64,000 bases of DNA from Leptolyngbya sp. FACHB-321 (GCF_014695975.1 NZ_JACJPI010000081.1:186001-250000), one strand, 5' to 3'; counted from the stretch's first letter, positions 46,970 through 56,694 are shown. Notes: generated by a model from the letters alone, not told the origin. Program-made: numbers and translations.

Positions 46970-48790
46970 GTGCCTGCCGATGAGTCTCCGATTGCTGCTG
47001 CTACCTTTGGACCAGATGCTCTGTGGTGTCTCGGTATTGATGTCGGAACGACTGCCCTCTCAGCAGTCTTGTTGCACTACCAGACAGGACAAACGTATCC
47101 TCTCGTTTGGCAAGAAACAGAAACCTCCGAGCAACCCCTAGCTAGCCTGCCTGCGATCGCCTATCTGTCTGCCTCACAATTGCAGCAGGCACCCGAAGCC
47201 CCTGACGCTTTGGGTTATCAGGCATTAGAGTTAGCACTCAGCACCCCAAGCCAAGCAGAAATGCCGTCTGGTCTGCTGTTAAGCAACATTAAACCCTACT
47301 TGAACGCTGCCACGCCTTACGTGAATGAGCCGACTCAGACCTGGGAGCCTGTACTTCAGTGGTCTGACCAACAAACACTGGCGCTGCGTTGGTATCACCA
47401 GGCGCTGGTAGCGCTGCTTGAAACTTTACAGGGCAAAACGGCGGGCTTAAGGGTTATCGCACCTACGTTGACAGTAGAAACGTTTCAAGCGGCACTCGCC
47501 AACCTGAGCAGTGTTGTTGTTGGTTGCCTAACCGGATGGTCAGATACTTACTGCTTCAATGTGCGAGAAGCGGTGCTGACAGCAGGGCTAGTCGAGCGCG
47601 CTGAACAAATTTATTTCATTGAAGATGCGATCGCTGCACTGCTTGCCACTCTGCCCCAGCCAATTACCCCAGAGCGCCAGTTCAATGACTTCCCGCTTTC
47701 TAACAAGGCAGAGGTATCGTTACAGGGTGGCACTCTGGTTGTAAGTGCAGGCGCAACTACTACTGAACTGCTGCTGGTTGATGTGCCTGCTGATGTCACC
47801 TTACTGAACCGTGAGGCGCTGTATTTACGCAGCCTTGCCTATGCCGGTGATGCGCTCGACCAGGATATCATCTGCCAAATCCTCTACCCCTCTGCTAGTC
47901 ATTGGGATGAGCTAGCGTTGCAAAGCCTGGATCTACCGCTTCCTGGAGAACCCGATCAAGAAGCCCGCGATCGCTTACAGCAGCGGCTCCGCAGCAGTGA
48001 ATTAGGAACTCATTTGCTGAATGCGGCTAGACAGCTCAAACTCGCTCTTCAGCAGCAAGACTCTGCCACTTTTACGCTTAACAACCAGCAGTGGACGGTG
48101 AGCCAGCAAGAGCTGCACAATCAGGTCGTCACACCGTATCTTCAGCAGTTGAACCGAGAGCTGAATGTATTGCTGAATCAAAGCGGTATTGTAGTACAGG
48201 CAGTGCGGCAGGTTATTTGCACAGGAGGTACGACAGCGCTCCCCGCGATCACCCACTGGCTGAAGCAAAAGCTCCCCAACACGCGCCTCATTCAAGCTCT
48301 AGAGCCAGACGGTAGGGATGGTCATCTCATTGCCCGTGGTTTGGCAACCTTACCGCATTACCCACAGGTGTTAGATGACGTGCGCCATCAGTACAGTGAT
48401 TACTTTCTGCTGCATGAGTTGATGCGGATCTTGCCCGATGAACCACTCTTTGTGGGACGCATTCTGCAACTGCTAGAAAACCAAGGTATTAATACCTCTT
48501 TTTGCCAGCGCCCAATCCTTAGTTTGTTAGAAGGACAACTGCCAATCGGTCTGGTGCCGTCGAATGATAACTCAAGCCTGCTTACAGCGTCGTCTCGACA
48601 GAATCCTGATTATCAGTTTCTCCTTTCAACACCACTTTTTCTCAGGGGAGGGAATCAGCTTTACGGGTTCAATCCAGAAGGACGCGATCGCCTTCAGCGC
48701 TATCTGGCAGCACTCCTGACAGACACACACCAAAAACTGACAGAACCATTGCCGATCGAGTTCGGTGCTGCTGTAAGGGCGGGAGGCTAA
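46970..48790 (+). CDS. Hsp70-like ATPase, probably made as a -1 frameshift fusion
   Basis: 606 residues from GTG 46970, which has no visible ribosome site; the frame is open back to the A-run at 46883 and reads KKKGDELVNLPWQTVDRAAS before it. Actin-fold motifs: phosphate 1 GIDVGTTALSAVLL, connect 1 IEDAIAALLATL, phosphate 2 in a weakened form VVSAGATTTELLLVDV, and adenosine VICTGGTTALPAI. The substrate-binding beta domain of DnaK is not visible; the C-terminal part (residues about 470-606) is a different, unknown region. It may act with the giant repeat part as one 2090-residue protein. Confidence 0.8.
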   Translation: MPADESPIAAATFGPDALWCLGIDVGTTALSAVLLHYQTGQTYPLVWQETETSEQPLASLPAIAYLSASQLQQAPEAPDALGYQALELALSTPSQAEMPSGLLLSNIKPYLNAATPYVNEPTQTWEPVLQWSDQQTLALRWYHQALVALLETLQGKTAGLRVIAPTLTVETFQAALANLSSVVVGCLTGWSDTYCFNVREAVLTAGLVERAEQIYFIEDAIAALLATLPQPITPERQFNDFPLSNKAEVSLQGGTLVVSAGATTTELLLVDVPADVTLLNREALYLRSLAYAGDALDQDIICQILYPSASHWDELALQSLDLPLPGEPDQEARDRLQQRLRSSELGTHLLNAARQLKLALQQQDSATFTLNNQQWTVSQQELHNQVVTPYLQQLNRELNVLLNQSGIVVQAVRQVICTGGTTALPAITHWLKQKLPNTRLIQALEPDGRDGHLIARGLATLPHYPQVLDDVRHQYSDYFLLHELMRILPDEPLFVGRILQLLENQGINTSFCQRPILSLLEGQLPIGLVPSNDNSSLLTASSRQNPDYQFLLSTPLFLRGGNQLYGFNPEGRDRLQRYLAALLTDTHQKLTEPLPIEFGAAVRAGG

Positions 48791-48843
48791 AGGCTGCGAG
48801 TGTGTCCAGACGAAAGAGGTTTAACAACTCTTAGATCTAGCGC

Positions 48844-50220
48844 CTACTTGTGTCGCTCGCGAAACTGCTTGACGACCTGATCAAGCCCAACGGCACGGGA
48901 GGCTTTAAAGAGGATGCGATCGCCGGGTTGCACCAGTGTGTGCAAGCGTTCAACGACTGCGGCGTGGCTCGAAAAACATTCTGATAGCAGTGGATCTGCC
49001 CCTGCTGCGATGGCATTTGCTTCGGTTGCGTCTGCCAAAATCAACAGGCGATCGAGCTTAAGCTCTCTTGCCGCAACACCAATGCGATGATGGAATTCGG
49101 GCGATCGCTCTCCCAGTTCCTTCATCGTGCCCAGCACAGCAAGCCGACGGGTTCCTGGCGTTTGCGCTAGCAACTGTAGCGATGCCAGCATTGATTCCAC
49201 TCCAGCATTGTAGGTTTCATCTAGAAGCACCACATCGTTGAGCAACTCATAGCGTTGGGCGCGTCCGTCTGGTAGTGTCACAGCAATCCCCTGTGCCAGG
49301 GGTGCCCAATCAACACCTAATGTTTTTGCTACTGCCAGGGCTGCCAAATAGTTCAAGGCATTATGACGACCGGGCAAGGGTAAGGGCAATGCCCAGCCTG
49401 CTACATCTAATGTTTGGGGATCGGTCAACTGCCCATGCAGATCGCCACCGTCTAAACCATAGGTCAACGTTTTGCCCTGCCAGACAGTCGCAGCCGTTTC
49501 CATCAGTAAGGGCAAGTCCTGATTAAGAATGGCGATGCTGTCGCTGGGCATTTCTGCTAAAAGCTCACACTTTGCCTGAGCGATCGCCAGTTCAGACCCC
49601 AACCGACCAATGTGCGCCGTCCCAACGTTAGTAATAACAGCAATATCAGGACGTGCAATCTGGGTCAGCAGCGCAATTTCTCCGCGAGCGCGCATTCCCA
49701 TTTCAATGACTGCAAACGTATGCTCTGCGCCCAGTTCAAGTAAAGTCTTAGGCACACCAATCTCGTTGTTGTAGTTTGCCTGACTTTTAAGAACCGTTCC
49801 CTGCTGCGAAAGCACCGCTGCAATCAATTCTTTCGTCGTAGTTTTGCCGACGGAGCCTGTAACCGCAACCACGGGAATGGTGAACTGGTTGCGCCACCAG
49901 TGCGCGATCGCCTGGTACGCCTGCAAGGTATCTGCTACAGGCAGCAGTGGCAAGGCGCTAGTGTCACTATTTGCTGCCGAAGCATCATGCCAGAGTTGAT
50001 CCACGATCACCGCGATCGCTCCCTTCGCGGCAGCCTGCTCAATAAAGGCATGACCGTCAAACGTCTCACCCCTTAATGCCAGAAAGACATCACCAGCTTT
50101 AAGCAATCGGGTATCGGTGGTGATTCCTGCAGCGAGAGCCGTTAAGTCAGCAGTTGCGGGGTTAGTTGGTGTTGTACCCAGGATGTCGCTCAGTTGAGCG
50201 ATCGTTGCACGGAAAGACAT
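48844..50220 (-). CDS. murF: UDP-MurNAc-tripeptide D-alanyl-D-alanine ligase
   Basis: 458 residues. VVAVTGSVGKTTTKELIAAV is the Mur-ligase P-loop; LKSQANYNNEIGVPKTLLEL and VITNVGTAHIGRLGS are MurF signatures; LLDETYNAGVESMLASL is the C-terminal domain start. It adds D-Ala-D-Ala to the peptidoglycan precursor with ATP in the cytosol. Start ATG 50220. It converges with the Hsp70-like gene. Confidence 0.96.
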   Translation of the reverse strand: MSFRATIAQLSDILGTTPTNPATADLTALAAGITTDTRLLKAGDVFLALRGETFDGHAFIEQAAAKGAIAVIVDQLWHDASAANSDTSALPLLPVADTLQAYQAIAHWWRNQFTIPVVAVTGSVGKTTTKELIAAVLSQQGTVLKSQANYNNEIGVPKTLLELGAEHTFAVIEMGMRARGEIALLTQIARPDIAVITNVGTAHIGRLGSELAIAQAKCELLAEMPSDSIAILNQDLPLLMETAATVWQGKTLTYGLDGGDLHGQLTDPQTLDVAGWALPLPLPGRHNALNYLAALAVAKTLGVDWAPLAQGIAVTLPDGRAQRYELLNDVVLLDETYNAGVESMLASLQLLAQTPGTRRLAVLGTMKELGERSPEFHHRIGVAARELKLDRLLILADATEANAIAAGADPLLSECFSSHAAVVERLHTLVQPGDRILFKASRAVGLDQVVKQFRERHK

Positions 50221-50367
50221 ACTAAAAAAGTCAGCAAAAAGGGATTGCTGCCATTGAACGCTAACCCTACCCCTTTGGCAAGCTTTAAGTAAATTTGTTT
50301 GGCTATGTCAGTGCCAGCAATTGTGCTTTTACCCTGCTTCTACGAGGCACTTGCTGTAGCGTCCAGG

Positions 50368-51036
50368 CTACATACCACTAGCAGGCTGATCATCTGGTTG
50401 TGGATCACTGCTGACAACGACCTCTTTCACTTTGCGAGATTCTAGCCAGAGCGGAATGGCAATCCACGCGATCGCAATCAGCAGCATCACAAAGGCAAAC
50501 TGACCCGCCCAGGCAACCATGCTCTCTAACGGTACAAATTGACCTGCAAAGTAAGAAAGGCTCACAACTACTGATGCCCAGGTAACTGCCCCCAGCGTGT
50601 TGTAAACAGTGAACTGGAGATAAGGCATCTGCACAATACCAGCCAGCGGACTAGCGAACGTTCGCAACAGGGCGATAAAGCGGCCCAGAAAGACCGTCCG
50701 AGGCGCATTCTCTCCGAACTGGCGCTTGAGCGATTCCAACTGTTCTTCCCGGATACGAAATATGCGACCAATGCTTAAGAGCAGAGGCCAACCACCACGT
50801 CTGCCAATCCAGTAGCCCACGTTTCCACCGAAGATTGCTCCTAGTGAGGCATCTGCCAGCACAATCCAATAGTTCAACTGATCGTTACCAGCTAAAAAGC
50901 CACCCGCTATGGTGACTGTCTCTCCAGGAATCGGTAGCCCAAGACTTTCCAGGAAGATGCCTGAAAAGACTGCCCAATAGCCATACTGCTGCGCAATTTC
51001 TTGAATCGTCTCGATCGAGATAAAGTCCAGTGTCAT
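50368..51036 (-). CDS. DedA family membrane protein
   Basis: 222 residues. FLESLGLPIPGETVTIAGGFLAG is the DedA signature with the membrane-embedded Glu; GGNVGYWIGRRGG, FGENAPRTVFLGRFIALLRTF and ASPLAGIVQMPYLQF complete the VTT fold. Family members scramble or flip undecaprenyl phosphate or phospholipids and use the proton gradient. Sited near murF, though with 147 bases between them. Confidence 0.93.
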   Translation of the reverse strand: MTLDFISIETIQEIAQQYGYWAVFSGIFLESLGLPIPGETVTIAGGFLAGNDQLNYWIVLADASLGAIFGGNVGYWIGRRGGWPLLLSIGRIFRIREEQLESLKRQFGENAPRTVFLGRFIALLRTFASPLAGIVQMPYLQFTVYNTLGAVTWASVVVSLSYFAGQFVPLESMVAWAGQFAFVMLLIAIAWIAIPLWLESRKVKEVVVSSDPQPDDQPASGM

Positions 51037-51358
51037 GCAATGTGGCTACTAAGAGAATGTCATTCTGTATCAATTTTGACGCGATTCTTGAAAATCTGTC
51101 AATGAAGCCATCTTCAACTGATCTTATGCCTCGTTTTTTAGCCTGACCTCAGTTCAATTTCTAGGAAATGACTTAACTGAACATTGAGTGTTGCAGCTTA
51201 CACTGTAGAGCTTGCAGCGAATCCATGAAAATTAGCTTGTTAGCTTGAACTTGTTCACGAAATCCTGGGGTGCTTGAAATCATTGCTCGCAACATGAAGC
51301 TGATTGAGCTAAGAACGCAAAATTCATGTCTATCGATCGCTGCTTGAAGGAACTGAGG
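51037..51358. other. Intergenic region upstream of dedA
   Basis: 322 bases upstream of dedA and downstream of the photolyase gene. I see no RNA gene, repeat or clear terminator in it. Confidence 0.4.
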
Positions 51359-52837
51359 CTACCCAGCTTTAACAGCGGCATTGTAAAGCGTTTCATTAGC
51401 GGCTGCAGACTTAAACAGATCAACTAGCGGCTGAGGATAATCGACACCAAGCCTCATGCCAAAGCGTTGCTGTTCCACAGGCAGCAGTTTCCAGGGTTCA
51501 TGTACTTTGCTATCAGGGACTTTGATGAGTGCTGGAAGCCAATGTTTTACATACTCACCATTAGGATCGTAGTCTTTAGACTGTTTGAGAATGTTGAAAA
51601 AGCGAAAGCCACGGGCATCGTTGCCTACACCTGCGGTGTAGTTCCAGTTGCCCCAATTGCTGCACACGTCGTAATCAAGCAGCAATGATTCAAACCATTC
51701 TGCACCCATCCGCCAGTCAATGCCCAGGTTTTTGGTGAGAAAGCTAGCCACATTCTGCCGACCACGATTGGATATAAAGCCCGTTGCTGCTAGCTCTTGC
51801 ATATTGGCATCAATCAGGGGAAAGCCCGTTGTACCGTTACGCCAACGATCAAAGCGCTGCCAGTCTTGCTTCCAGGCGATCGCAATACCTTGCAAGCCTG
51901 AGCGCCGAAACACGCGGTCGCCATGCTTGGCGCAGACAAAGCGAAAATAATCTCGCCACAGTAGCTCAAACACGAGCCAGTAAGTAGAGTCGTTTTGCAC
52001 TCGCTCAGTTTCATACTGCTGTATCTGCTCGTAGATGTAGCGAGGCGATAAACAGCCTAAGGATAGCCAGGGCGAAAACTTGGAAGAGTAGTTTGCTCCC
52101 AACATCCCGTTGCGTGTCTCTTTGTAGACCTTCAGGCAGTCCTGTTGCCAGATGTAGTGCTGTAACCGTGCCAGCCCTGCTGTTTCGCCGCCTTTAAATG
52201 CCAAAACGGCACGATCGTCATGGGCGGGTGCTGCTAACCCTAAGTCTGCTAGTTGAGGCAGATCGCCTGATTCTACTGCTGGTAAAGGGGGTAACTGAGT
52301 CGGCGATCGAAGCGCTGGGTTGACCGTGGACTGCTTCTCTACCTGCTTGCGAAAGTGGGTAAATAATTCTGGGAGCTGGCAAAGCTCAAAGGGTAAATCA
52401 TCAGGATGGTAGAGCGTGTGCCCCCAAAACGGTGTAAACGTGACACTTAAAGCTTTGAGAGCCTGCTGAAGCATGGTCTCAACTGCTGTCTCCTCAGAGG
52501 TAATCTCGCGATGATAGTACACCGCCGTAATGCCCAATTGCTGTACGAGTTGAGGGATGATGACTTCTGGTAACCCCTGACGTACTACTAGATCGCTGCC
52601 GATCGCCCGTAGCGATCGACGCAAATCAGCAACGCTTTCTAGCAAAAACTGGGCACGAAAGGCTCCCGTCTTAGGAAAACCAAACGACGTCTGACCAAAC
52701 TGTCGCGGATCGAAGCAGTAAACGGGCACAATTTGTGCAGACATTGCCTGCATTTCTGCTACTGCTGTCTGTAACGGTTCATGGTCATGCAGCCGCAAAT
52801 CCGCACGATACCAAATAAGAATCTTTGCCTGAACCAT
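51359..52837 (-). CDS. DASH-type photolyase/cryptochrome
   Basis: 492 residues from ATG 52837 (MVQAKILIWYRADLRLHDH); the frame runs back to a TTG at 52894. The photolyase N-domain and FAD domain are complete: RNGMLGANYSSKFSPWLSLG, FELLWRDYFRFVCAKHGD, GFPLIDANMQELAATGFISN, and the C-terminal GNWNYTAGVGNDARGFRFFN and YDPNGEYVKHWLP, which mark the DASH class over CPD photolyase. Members bind FAD and MTHF and repair single-stranded CPD, perhaps signalling too. Confidence 0.93.
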   Translation of the reverse strand: MVQAKILIWYRADLRLHDHEPLQTAVAEMQAMSAQIVPVYCFDPRQFGQTSFGFPKTGAFRAQFLLESVADLRRSLRAIGSDLVVRQGLPEVIIPQLVQQLGITAVYYHREITSEETAVETMLQQALKALSVTFTPFWGHTLYHPDDLPFELCQLPELFTHFRKQVEKQSTVNPALRSPTQLPPLPAVESGDLPQLADLGLAAPAHDDRAVLAFKGGETAGLARLQHYIWQQDCLKVYKETRNGMLGANYSSKFSPWLSLGCLSPRYIYEQIQQYETERVQNDSTYWLVFELLWRDYFRFVCAKHGDRVFRRSGLQGIAIAWKQDWQRFDRWRNGTTGFPLIDANMQELAATGFISNRGRQNVASFLTKNLGIDWRMGAEWFESLLLDYDVCSNWGNWNYTAGVGNDARGFRFFNILKQSKDYDPNGEYVKHWLPALIKVPDSKVHEPWKLLPVEQQRFGMRLGVDYPQPLVDLFKSAAANETLYNAAVKAG

Positions 52838-52970
52838 ACTCTGACTACTATTTTCTCTGCTTCTGTTTGTCTCTACATGCTGTTGCTTTGTCAACTTCTA
52901 ATGCAGGTGGTAATCATGCATACTCTCTTACAGTATTAACCAATTCTCTACGTTTCGGCTCTGAAGCATC

Positions 52971-53008
52971 AATCAAAAAGCCTCCGCACATGCGGAGGCT
53001 TTTTGATT
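52971..53008 (-). terminator. Strong terminator after the GlsB gene
   Basis: AATCAAAAAGCCTCCGCA (52971-52988) and TGCGGAGGCTTTTTGATT (52991-53008) are perfectly complementary, with GC core and A/T flanks on both sides, so it can work in both directions. It lies 48 bases past the GlsB stop. Confidence 0.9.
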
Positions 53009-53056
53009 AATCAACTCTTATTCTGTACTGTCCTAAAGCTAGCCAGAGCCAACCTC

Positions 53057-53326
53057 TTAGTAAGCGCGTCTAGAAAGCTGGTAGTACAGGAAGATAGCAA
53101 TAATAGAACCCAGCACTGCAACCACAATACCAGAAATACTCAGACTCGCACCTGCAAGAGATAGTGTTCCAGTTGTTAACAGGCTGACAACTGCACCGCC
53201 TATAAAGGCACCAATAATCCCTAGAACCATCGTTGATAAGATGCCACCACCCTGGGCACCGGGATAAATAGCTTTAGCAATGGCACCAGCAATTAAACCC
53301 AAGACGATCCAAGCAATAATGTTCAT
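53057..53326 (-). CDS. GlsB/YeaQ/YmgE family membrane protein
   Basis: 89 residues, three hydrophobic segments full of Gly. MNIIAWIVLGLIAGAIAKAI then GGGILSTMVLGIIGAFIGG is the transglycosylase-associated (GlsB) signature. Members are small stress-related inner-membrane proteins of unclear role. The terminator at 52971-53008 follows. Start ATG 53326. Confidence 0.93.
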   Translation of the reverse strand: MNIIAWIVLGLIAGAIAKAIYPGAQGGGILSTMVLGIIGAFIGGAVVSLLTTGTLSLAGASLSISGIVVAVLGSIIAIFLYYQLSRRAY

Positions 53327-54045
53327 CTTTTAACTCCAGTATTTCAAAGTAAGTTTGCACGTAACCGAACCAGGCAAACCTTTTTACTGAGCCATCCCAT
53401 TACAATGTCAATGTTTTCTCAAGTTGTCGGCAGAACAGGCATTTTACTCAACGCATTGCATAGGGATAATTAGATTGAGAGATGGCTTGATGCCCTGTTC
53501 TTGTCGCTTTTTGTTATGTGAATAAGATACTCAAAGTACTCCTTTGAACCTGACTACCGCGAGTAAGAGGTTGTTGTCTGGCAAAAGGAAGAGTCTTTTA
53601 CCCGCTCCACCTGTGCTTCTTATAGAGAAATAAGGATTTCCGGCGAGCGAGAGTCAATACATCTAGCCTTAAAGATGGTTTGAAAAGGCTCTAGCAGTTA
53701 AAACCGTGACTACATCAACAAAGTCTGCCAACGTGGACTATCGAAAGTCAAGGGTTTTACAACCTGCGGCGGCAGTCTATAACCCGTTGGGTACAGCTGC
53801 ACTAATGTCTCTGTAGCTGCGACTTAAGTTGCCAAGGCTACAAGAATTTAGACTCTTAAAACATCCTCTTAGCAACCCTTAGCCCTTACCCTTCTTGCCA
53901 TACATAGGCTCGAAGTCCTGCTATCGCTCTGATAGCAGGACTTCGAGCTAAATCTACTTCTCCTCAGGATGCAAGAAGGTTCAGAGGATAAGGGCAAGTT
54001 GCAAAACTGAGACTCACCTGTCATGGCTGGAGTGCTGCCTCATGC
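53327..54045. other. 719-bp intergenic region with a large nested dyad
   Basis: No gene stands out; a 23-codon frame at 53405 lacks a ribosome site. The end near 53882-53995 is a strong inverted structure (separate entry). The upper part should hold the GlsB promoter. Confidence 0.5.
53882..53995. repeat. Nested inverted repeat with perfect 18-bp hairpin
   Basis: GCTCGAAGTCCTGCTATC (53908-53925) pairs perfectly with 53931-53948 around GCTCT. Outside it, CCTTCTTGC (53890-53898) pairs with GCAAGAAGG (53971-53979) and GCCCTTA (53882-53888) with TAAGGGC (53989-53995). No T-run, so it may be an RNA or a mobile-repeat relic as well as a 3' element of the transporter gene. Confidence 0.75.
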
Positions 54046-55701
54046 CTACTGATTCTTGGTAACAGTGTCAAATGTCTCTGAGCCAAGGGGGCTGGGTACC
54101 CACCCGTCGATCGCTTTCCGTTTTGCTAACAAGGGCTGGGAGTGAACGATCGGCAGGCGTAAAATTTCGCGATGGAGTATGGCATCAACTTGGCTGTACA
54201 GTTTTGCTCTGGTTGCTTTGTCGCTTGCTTCTCGTGCTTGATTGAGCAGTTGGAAGAGGCGATCGTCCTTCCAATTACCTAAATCCGCCGTGCCGCCTGG
54301 ACCAAAATGATAGTAGAGAAAGTTGTCGGGATCACCATAGTCTCCTGTCCAGCCCATCATAAACGACTGGTAGCCAGGTGGCTTCAGACGATCAGCCTGG
54401 TAGGCTGCCCAATCTTTGGTTTGTAAGGAAACCCGAATACCCACAGCGCTAAGGTCGGCGGCGAATGCTTCTGCGATCGGTTTTGGTGTTGGGTAGTATG
54501 GGCGCGAAACAGGCATATACCACAGATCTAGGTCGAATCCGTTAGGGTAACCAGCAGCAGCAAGTAACTGCTTGGCTTGTTCTGGGGCAAAGGGATAAGC
54601 AGCTAGCGTTGCGTCTTGTGACCAGCTAAGTGTTGGCGGCGTAAAGTGGGCATCATGCACACCCAGATCACCCCAAAAGGCTTTGACGATCGCGGGGCGG
54701 TTGATGGCAAGGGCGATCGCTCGGCGCACGCGCACATCTGCCAACGGCTTGTAGCTAGGGTTCAATGCCAGAAAACCAACATTGAAAGAGGGACGCATCA
54801 CCGCATCCAGATTGGGATCGCTGGTCACCTCGTTTTTCTGGTCAGGGGCAAGGTCTACCGTGAAGTCGCTTTGTCCAGCCCGGAGTTGTGCTAAACGAGC
54901 CGCAGGATCAGTTACGAAACGCACGACTAGCTGATTGACTTTTGGTAAACCCGTTTGCCAGTAGTTTGGATTTTTCTCCAGTACGATGCGATCGCCTGTG
55001 CGCCATTCTTTAAACACAAAGGGTCCAGTGCCAATCGCCAGCGAACCCGGCGTACCGTAGCTGGCACCTGCTTTTCTAATTGCCGCCGGACTAGCAATGC
55101 CAAAATAACCAGAGGCAAGCGCATTAGGGAACCCTGCAAACGGCTGTTTTAGCTTGAACTGGACGGTTGCTGGATCAAGCACAGTGACACTCTGCAACAG
55201 TGAATCAGGGCTACCCTTAAACCCGCCAAATAAGCCTGCCCAGATCTCGTAGCGTTTGCCAGCATTCCGGTAGCCATTGGGATGTTGCGGATCCCACCAG
55301 CGCTCCACGTTGAATTTCACAGCGTCTGCATCAAAGGCTGTGCCGTCATGGAAGGTTACGCCTTGGCGCAGTTTGAACGTCCAGGTTGTTGGATCAGTTG
55401 TGCGCCATTCGGTCACTAGAGACGGTTTCAGGTCAGTAGTACCAGGTTTGAACGTGATGAGGCGATCGTAAATTTGATCCTGCACAATGATGGAGTTGCC
55501 ATCAGTAATGTTGCCTGGCTCCAAATTGATCGGTTGCCCTTCAGAGCCATAGATCAGTGCGTTGCCTGGAGCACCCGTTGAGCCAGTTGGTGTTACTGCT
55601 TTCTGCTGGTTGCTACTGGTGCAATTGGTCAGAGCGATCGCGCAAACAAACGCCACGGCTAGCCAGAGTGATCGCCACCGATAAAATGCCGCTTGTCGCA
55701 T
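54046..55701 (-). CDS. Family 5 ABC solute-binding lipoprotein (peptide/nickel type)
   Basis: 551 residues. The signal peptide ends in the lipobox LTNC with Cys27 lipidated. The family-5 pattern is seen: LVTEWRTTDPTTWTFKLRQG and TFHDGTAFDADAVKFNVER, ADVRVRRAIALAINRPAIV, and the C-terminal FMMGWTGDYGDPDNFLYYH. It binds oligopeptide or a related ligand outside the plasma membrane. The permease and ATPase are not in the window. DUF2470 gene lies 14 bases upstream, probably co-transcribed. Confidence 0.92.
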   Translation of the reverse strand: MRQAAFYRWRSLWLAVAFVCAIALTNCTSSNQQKAVTPTGSTGAPGNALIYGSEGQPINLEPGNITDGNSIIVQDQIYDRLITFKPGTTDLKPSLVTEWRTTDPTTWTFKLRQGVTFHDGTAFDADAVKFNVERWWDPQHPNGYRNAGKRYEIWAGLFGGFKGSPDSLLQSVTVLDPATVQFKLKQPFAGFPNALASGYFGIASPAAIRKAGASYGTPGSLAIGTGPFVFKEWRTGDRIVLEKNPNYWQTGLPKVNQLVVRFVTDPAARLAQLRAGQSDFTVDLAPDQKNEVTSDPNLDAVMRPSFNVGFLALNPSYKPLADVRVRRAIALAINRPAIVKAFWGDLGVHDAHFTPPTLSWSQDATLAAYPFAPEQAKQLLAAAGYPNGFDLDLWYMPVSRPYYPTPKPIAEAFAADLSAVGIRVSLQTKDWAAYQADRLKPPGYQSFMMGWTGDYGDPDNFLYYHFGPGGTADLGNWKDDRLFQLLNQAREASDKATRAKLYSQVDAILHREILRLPIVHSQPLLAKRKAIDGWVPSPLGSETFDTVTKNQ

Positions 55702-55715
55702 GAGTGCCGTTCCTG

Positions 55716-56000
55716 TTATTTGCCTGTCTGCCTTGCTTGCTTCACCAGATCAATTAGCGTGTGATGTGCATCTTCTGCATCTTGCAGCGTGTGATCAAAC
55801 AAAATTCGGGTCGGTGTGGCAGTGCCATCCACTTGCGCCAGCAAATCCATGCCATGCGCGTCGATCGCGACCATCTCGGCAGCGGTTGCAGTGGTCGTCT
55901 TGCCAAACACTTTGGCGTACATCAGCACAGCCTCGGCATGGTCTTCGTTCATGTGGCGACAGATGCGATCGCTAATTTGCGGTGAAAATGATTCAGACAT
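55716..56000 (-). CDS. DUF2470 domain protein
   Basis: 94 residues. RICRHMNEDHAEAVLMYAK and AIDAHGMDLLAQVDG, then RILFDHTLQDAEDAHHTL match DUF2470, the domain that also ends HugZ-type heme-binding proteins. The paired His/Glu of MNEDH suggest heme or flavin contact. Stand-alone forms have no proven role. It is upstream of the solute-binding gene by 14 bases. Confidence 0.9.
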   Translation of the reverse strand: MSESFSPQISDRICRHMNEDHAEAVLMYAKVFGKTTTATAAEMVAIDAHGMDLLAQVDGTATPTRILFDHTLQDAEDAHHTLIDLVKQARQTGK

Positions 56001-56012
56001 AATGAAGGGTTC

Positions 56013-56438
56013 TCAGCTTTTCGTGCGGATGAAGTATTCAGACGTGTTCTGAGTGGGCGTGCGGTAGAGGAAGAGTTCATTCCCGTCGGGCAGGCTATAA
56101 ATACGATAAACCGCTTCTATTGTAGTCAACTGACGATCGCGTGGAATGCCACGATTTTCAGGGAAATAACCGCCCCGGTTAACAACGGTATAGTCATCAA
56201 GAATCGTTGCTGCATCGTTAACGATGGTTTGGAACGAACTGCTTGCGAAGTTGGGGTCTGTTTGCAAATTTGCTAATGTGCCGCCCGAAAGCGTCGTCGA
56301 CCGTGTGGCTAGTTCTCTGACCTGGTTTAGCAAAAGCACCCCACCACGAATTCTAGTTTGAGCGGTGGCAGGTTGATTGAGGCTGGCAGCGAGTGTCGCT
56401 GCGATCGCAAAACTGACAAGCCAACGAAAGCGCATCAT
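56013..56438 (-). CDS. Small secreted protein of unknown function
   Basis: 141 residues. A clear signal peptide (RFRWLVSFAIAATLAASLNQ, cleaved near ATAQ at residue 27) and a mature part with Asn/Thr/Arg-rich loops (RGGYFPENRGIPRDRQL) that ends YRTPTQNTSEYFIR. No family recognised. It is 12 bases upstream of the DUF2470 gene on the same strand. Confidence 0.75.
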   Translation of the reverse strand: MMRFRWLVSFAIAATLAASLNQPATAQTRIRGGVLLLNQVRELATRSTTLSGGTLANLQTDPNFASSSFQTIVNDAATILDDYTVVNRGGYFPENRGIPRDRQLTTIEAVYRIYSLPDGNELFLYRTPTQNTSEYFIRTKS

Positions 56439-56694
56439 TGTTCAGTCCTCTGTCTTAGTAAGTCTTAGTAAGTACTTGCGTCGATACTCTGGTTTGCTGG
56501 TTACTCAGTAATAACACTAGGGCAGCGAAGTTCTTTTAGTCAGTTTCTCCTGTCACTGGCGCGATCGACAATACTTGCAGCATAATTTGGCTAAGAGCCT
56601 AGCTAATGGAAAGCTAGGAAAACTGCCTAAACTGGCAGCAAGGTTTGTGAGTGGTAGTACAATTGAACCAAAACGGCGTTTGCCTGGGAGCTTT

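Noticed and set aside
46970-48790. Reading the Hsp70-like gene as a normal DnaK
   Set aside because: The second phosphate motif is weakened (SAGATTT for the usual DLGGGT) and the DnaK peptide-binding domain and EEVD-like tail are absent, so it is an Hsp70-like actin-fold protein and not the housekeeping chaperone.
53405-53473. 23-codon frame starting MSMFSQVVGR
   Set aside because: No ribosome site and no helix or family pattern that would support a small photosystem or cytochrome subunit.
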